Of a stretch of 10,102 bases of DNA, positions 6,451-10,102 are shown one piece after another. This stretch comes from an uncultured Ruminococcus sp. Lineage in GTDB: Bacteria > Bacillota > Clostridia > Oscillospirales > CAG-272. A program made the translations under genes and the position numbers. Numbering within the stretch: position 1 is the stretch's first letter; each line of letters opens with the position of its first letter. Under the pieces are notes generated by a model. It did not search any database. It saw only the letters and a list, made by a program, of their open reading frames with translations, and was not told where the DNA came from. Where the stretch lies: assembly GCA_902797125.1 (NCBI GenBank), contig CADBRS010000145.1:1-10102 (forward strand). The letters are read 5' to 3'.

Positions 6451-7464
6451 ATGAGAGAAAAACTGGAACAGATCCGTAAAGAGGCTTTACAGAACCTGGC
6501 CGACGTCAATGCGGATCTGGAAGAGATCAGAGTCCGGTATTTGGGCAAAAAAGGTGAACTGACGAGCGTACTCCGCTCGATGGGTCAGCTGTCACCGGAA
6601 GAGCGTCCCAAGATCGGTCAGTTGGCCAACGAAGTCAGAGAGAGCATCGAGCAGGAGATCTCCCGCCGTGCGGCTCAGGCCAAAGACCTTTTGTTGCAGG
6701 CTAAACTGAAGAGTGAAAAAATAGATGTCACGATGCCCGGCGAAGAGCCCTCCGTCGGTCACCTCCATCCTCTGAACCGCGTTCAGCGCGAGATGGAAGA
6801 GATCTTTATCGGCATGGGCTTCTCCATTGCGGAAGGCCCGGACGTAGAATTGGATTATTACAATTTCCAGGCCCTGAATATCCCGGAAGGTCACCCGGCA
6901 AGAGACACGCAGGACACGTTCTATATTTCGGACAAGGTACTTCTCCGTTCCCAGACCTCTCCCGTTCAGGTCCGCGTCATGGAAAAACAGAAGCCCCCGA
7001 TCCGGATCATATCCCCCGGTCGCGTTTACCGTTCGGATGCACTGGACGCCACGCACTCGCCGCTCTTCCATCAGATGGAAGGTCTGGTCGTGGACAAGGG
7101 CATCACCATGGGCGATCTGAAAGGCATGCTTGAAACGTTTGCCAAAAAGATGTTCGGAGATTCCACAAGGATCCGTTTCAGACCCCATCACTTCCCGTTC
7201 ACAGAGCCTTCGGCCGAAGTCGACGTATCCTGTTTCGTCTGTGGCGGATGCGGATGCCGCGTCTGCAAGGGCGAAGGCTGGATCGAGATTCTAGGCGCAG
7301 GCATGGTCCATCCGTTCGTCCTGTCCAACTGCGGGATCGACCCGGAAGTTTACAGCGGCTTTGCATTCGGCATGGGCATCGAGCGTGTGGCCATGACCCG
7401 TTACGGCATCGACGATATCCGTCTCTTCACGGATAACGATGCCAGATTCTTGAATCAGTTCTGA
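6451..7464 (+). CDS. pheS: Phenylalanine--tRNA ligase alpha subunit
   Basis: PheS is the catalytic subunit of the (alpha-beta)2 enzyme that charges tRNA-Phe in the cytoplasm. The ATG at 6451 follows GGAGGAAAAA and gives 337 residues, the usual bacterial length. A longer in-frame version from 6358 would start inside the T-box and is rejected. Residues 1-90 are the coiled-coil arm that contacts tRNA. Class II motif 2 lies at about 190-211 (GRVYRSDALDATHSPLFHQM) and motif 3 at about 303-320 (GFAFGMGIERVAMTRYGI). Ala305 is the likely counterpart of the Phe-pocket alanine in E. coli PheS. A cysteine cluster (Cys261, 264, 267, 269, 272) precedes WIEILGAGMV. This pattern is seen in many Firmicutes PheS and may bind metal. 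The gene is regulated by the T-box and followed 14 bases later by pheT. Confidence 0.98.
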   Translation: MREKLEQIRKEALQNLADVNADLEEIRVRYLGKKGELTSVLRSMGQLSPEERPKIGQLANEVRESIEQEISRRAAQAKDLLLQAKLKSEKIDVTMPGEEPSVGHLHPLNRVQREMEEIFIGMGFSIAEGPDVELDYYNFQALNIPEGHPARDTQDTFYISDKVLLRSQTSPVQVRVMEKQKPPIRIISPGRVYRSDALDATHSPLFHQMEGLVVDKGITMGDLKGMLETFAKKMFGDSTRIRFRPHHFPFTEPSAEVDVSCFVCGGCGCRVCKGEGWIEILGAGMVHPFVLSNCGIDPEVYSGFAFGMGIERVAMTRYGIDDIRLFTDNDARFLNQF

Positions 7465-7478
7465 AAGGAGGCATTAAC

Positions 7479-9878
7479 ATGAATCTATCCAGAAATTGGC
7501 TTTTGCAATATGTTGATGTTTCCGACATCGATGACAAAACCTTCTGCGACGGGATGACCGACAGCGGCTCCAAAGTCGAAGGCTATGAAAAACTGGGTGA
7601 GGATATCGAAAACGTGGTCGTCGGCCGCGTACTCGAAATGGTCCGTCACCCCGACTCGGATCACATGTGGATCTGTCAGGTCAAGGTCGGACCGGACCGC
7701 GTTGAACAGATCGTCACTGGCGCACAGAACGTGCATGTAGGCGATCTCGTGCCGGCCGCACTCTCCCCTTCCAAACTTCCGGGAGGCGTCACCATCAAGG
7801 CCGGTAAACTGAGAGGCGTGGAATCCAACGGCATGCTCTGCTCAATGGCGGAGCTCGGTCTGGACGCACACGACTGCCCCGGCAAATTTGAGGACGGTAT
7901 TCTCATTCTGGACGGGAGCGACGAAGACATCGGCCGTTCCGTCAACGAAGTGCTCGATCTGAACGACACGGTCGTTGAGTTTGAGATCACCTCCAACCGT
8001 CCGGACTGCCTTTCCGTGATCGGACTGGCCAGAGAAGCCGCCGTCACATTCAACAGATCTCTGAAGATCCAGGCACCTGAGGTCCGTCATCCGGACCGCA
8101 AGGACTCCATCGATCATTACCTCAAAGTTTCCATCGACTGTCCCGATCTGTGCCTGCGCTATATGGGCAAGGTCGTTAAAAACGTCAAGATCCAGCCCTC
8201 GCCTCAGTGGCTGCGCCGCTACCTGAGAGCCAGCGGAGTCCGGCCGATCAACAATATCGTCGACATCACGAACTACGTCATGCTCGAATACGGTCAGCCG
8301 ATGCATGCGTTCGACTACCGCATGATCGAGGGCAAACAGATCATCGTCAGACGCGCTCAGGAGGGCGAGCCCTTCAAAACCCTGGATGAAAAGGATCATA
8401 TCCTCGATTCTTCCATGATGGTCATCGCAGACGGCAAAAAAGCCTGCGCACTCGCCGGCGTCATGGGTGGCGCCAACAGCGAGATCCAGCCCGACACGTC
8501 CGTGGTCGTGTTCGAATCAGCATGTTTCCTCGGCACGTCCGTCAGAAGGACGGCCCAGAAGAACGGTCTGCGCACCGAATCTTCCTCCAGATACGAAAAA
8601 GGTCTGGATCCGGAAAACTGTCAGAATGCCCTGCTCCGCGCCTGCGAGCTGATCGAAATGCTTGAATGCGGAACTGTGGTCGACGGCGAGGCAGACGTCT
8701 ATCCGGGCAAAACACCGCTCTATCAGATGCCTTTCGAACCGGAACGCTACAACCAGTTCCTGGGCACGGATATCCCTGAATCTGCCATGATCGACACACT
8801 GACCCGTCTCGGATGCGTCGTCTCGAACGGCAAGATCACCGTTCCCTCTTACCGCGCCGATCTCCGGTGCATGAACGATATTGCCGAGGAAGTCGTCCGT
8901 ATCTACGGCTACAACTCGATTCCTTCCGCAACATTCCGGGCTGAAGCGACCCAGGGCGGCCGCACACCGCGTCAGCAGTACGTTTTCAATATGGAAAACA
9001 CGCTGCTGGGCATCGGGCTGTCCTCGATCCAGACGTTCACGTTCGTCAGCCCCAAAAACTACGACAAGATCCGGCTCCCCGAAGACAGCGCGCTTCGCCG
9101 CTCCGTCGTGATCTCGAATCCTTTGGGAGAAGACACGAGCGTCATGCGGACGACTGCCGTTCCCTCTATGCTCGAAGTCCTGTCCCGCAACAATAATTTC
9201 TCCAACGAGCAGGTCAGCCTGTTCGAAGTGGCCAGCATCTATCTGCCCAAAGAATCCGTGGACGAACTGCCGGATGAGAAGACCCGTCTTGTCGTCGGCA
9301 TGTACGGAAACAAGAAAAACTTCTACACGCTGAAAGGCGTGGTCGAGGCAGTCCTCAGAGCCAGCGGAATCAAGGGCGCGTCTTTCAAGTCCTGCTCCGA
9401 TGACCAGATCTACCATCCGGGACGCTGCGCCCGCGTGGTAGCGGAAGACGGATCCGTGCTCGGCATCTTCGGACAGATCCATCCTCTGACGGCGCAGAAT
9501 TTCGATCTGACCGTCACGTCCTATGTCGCGGATCTGGATCTGGACGCACTGTTCGCTCATGCGGATCTGCACTGCCACTATACGCCCCTTCCGAAATATC
9601 CGGCCGTATCCAGAGACTTCTCCTTCATTTGCGATGAAGAACTGGAAGTGGGAGAACTGGAAGCCGTCGTTTCCCGCGCAGGCGGAAAACTGACAGAAAC
9701 CGTTTCCCTGTTCGATATCTACCGCGGACCTCAGGTCGGAGAAGGCAAAAAATCCGTCTCACTGCACGTGGTCCTGCGTGCCAAGGATCACACCCTGACC
9801 GTTGAGGAAGCCGAAAAAGCCGCTTCCAAGATCCGCAAAGACGTGGAATTCAAACTCGGATTGAACATCCGCAGCTGA
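7479..9878 (+). CDS. pheT: Phenylalanine--tRNA ligase beta subunit
   Basis: PheT is the non-catalytic partner of PheS. It binds tRNA and removes mischarged Tyr in trans or cis. The 799-residue length is normal. Domains in order are: an N-terminal segment; an EMAP/OB-type tRNA-binding domain (about 40-155, with VGRVLEMVRHPDSD and GVESNGMLCSMAEL); the B3/B4 editing domain (about 210-400, with VDITNYVMLEYGQPMHAFD and GVMGGANSEI); B5 (about 418-482, ending AEEVVRIYGYNSIP); the catalytic-like core (about 490-690); and the C-terminal ferredoxin-fold anticodon-binding domain (about 706-799, starting PKYPAVSRDFSF). AAAGGAGG upstream fixes the start. No frameshift or missing domain is seen. The next gene begins one base after the stop. 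Confidence 0.98.
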   Translation: MNLSRNWLLQYVDVSDIDDKTFCDGMTDSGSKVEGYEKLGEDIENVVVGRVLEMVRHPDSDHMWICQVKVGPDRVEQIVTGAQNVHVGDLVPAALSPSKLPGGVTIKAGKLRGVESNGMLCSMAELGLDAHDCPGKFEDGILILDGSDEDIGRSVNEVLDLNDTVVEFEITSNRPDCLSVIGLAREAAVTFNRSLKIQAPEVRHPDRKDSIDHYLKVSIDCPDLCLRYMGKVVKNVKIQPSPQWLRRYLRASGVRPINNIVDITNYVMLEYGQPMHAFDYRMIEGKQIIVRRAQEGEPFKTLDEKDHILDSSMMVIADGKKACALAGVMGGANSEIQPDTSVVVFESACFLGTSVRRTAQKNGLRTESSSRYEKGLDPENCQNALLRACELIEMLECGTVVDGEADVYPGKTPLYQMPFEPERYNQFLGTDIPESAMIDTLTRLGCVVSNGKITVPSYRADLRCMNDIAEEVVRIYGYNSIPSATFRAEATQGGRTPRQQYVFNMENTLLGIGLSSIQTFTFVSPKNYDKIRLPEDSALRRSVVISNPLGEDTSVMRTTAVPSMLEVLSRNNNFSNEQVSLFEVASIYLPKESVDELPDEKTRLVVGMYGNKKNFYTLKGVVEAVLRASGIKGASFKSCSDDQIYHPGRCARVVAEDGSVLGIFGQIHPLTAQNFDLTVTSYVADLDLDALFAHADLHCHYTPLPKYPAVSRDFSFICDEELEVGELEAVVSRAGGKLTETVSLFDIYRGPQVGEGKKSVSLHVVLRAKDHTLTVEEAEKAASKIRKDVEFKLGLNIRS

Positions 9879-9879
9879 C

Positions 9880-10083
9880 ATGTCTCCCGAAAAAATCGCG
9901 CGGATCAACGAACTGGCCGCAATAGCCAAACAGCGGGAACTGACTGAGGAGGAAAGGCTGGAAAGAGCCGACCTCAGAGCGGAATATCTCGCCGAGTTCA
10001 GAGCCTCTTTCCGGGCCCAGCTCGACCATACGGTCATCCGGAGGCCGGACGGCACCGAAGAGCCACTCAAAAAGAAGCCCTAG
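9880..10083 (+). CDS. DUF896 family protein (YnzC-like)
   Basis: This 67-residue protein matches the DUF896/UPF0291 family, whose member YnzC of Bacillus subtilis is a small two-helix bundle. The family pattern is clear: KIARINELAAIAK (residues 5-17), LTEEE (21-25), then an Arg/Glu-rich second helix with LRAEYLAEFRASFR (32-45) and a polar tail with PDGTEEP. The role of the family is unknown. It starts one base after the pheT stop and has no good ribosome binding site of its own, so translation is probably coupled to pheT and controlled by the same T-box. It ends in TAG at 10081, and only 19 bases follow, without a visible terminator. Confidence 0.9.
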   Translation: MSPEKIARINELAAIAKQRELTEEERLERADLRAEYLAEFRASFRAQLDHTVIRRPDGTEEPLKKKP

Positions 10084-10102
10084 ACCTGACAAAAATCAAA
10101 AA

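Noticed and set aside
8517..9578. Long minus-strand reading frame of 353 codons opposite pheT.
   Set aside because: It is antisense to an intact, well-conserved pheT and shows no family. It is a shadow of the codon bias of the real gene.
1..10102. CRISPR arrays, tRNA or rRNA genes.
   Set aside because: No regularly spaced direct repeats and no recognisable tRNA or rRNA sequence were seen on either strand.

Overview
The window looks like chromosomal DNA of a Gram-positive, low-to-mid GC anaerobe of the class Clostridia, probably a gut-type organism. This is inferred from four things: a T-box leader in front of pheST, strong AGGAGG-type ribosome binding sites, a DUF896 (YnzC-like) small protein, and a lipoprotein with a Glu/Thr/Ser/Pro-rich stalk. 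No rRNA or other marker is present to fix the genus.

Left edge (1-123): a strong hairpin followed by TTGAC resembles the right end of an IS200/IS605-type element. Its transposase or TnpB gene would lie outside the window, so this is tentative.

Left half (124-5243, minus strand): a two-gene operon. A promoter overlapped by a perfect inverted repeat drives a 1071-residue secreted lipoprotein. This protein has a mirror-like architecture: jelly-roll-like module, beta-helix, beta-helix, jelly-roll-like module. It is followed 29 bases later by a GxGYxYP-family protein, a putative glycoside-hydrolase-like family, that has no signal peptide. Together they suggest an uncharacterised carbohydrate-related locus with one partner on the cell surface and one inside the cell. 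The substrate cannot be read from the sequence.

Middle (5130-6138): a 343-base divergent intergenic region carries promoters for both directions and an ambiguous coding-like stretch. A histidine-phosphatase-family gene follows on the plus strand.

Right half (6139-10102, plus strand): a promoter, then a T-box riboswitch with a clear antiterminator/terminator switch, then pheS, pheT and a DUF896 gene almost fused to the end of pheT. The T-box should let uncharged tRNA-Phe turn on synthesis of phenylalanyl-tRNA synthetase. This half is a conventional housekeeping operon. The lipoprotein/GxGYxYP pair and the left-edge hairpin are the less ordinary parts.
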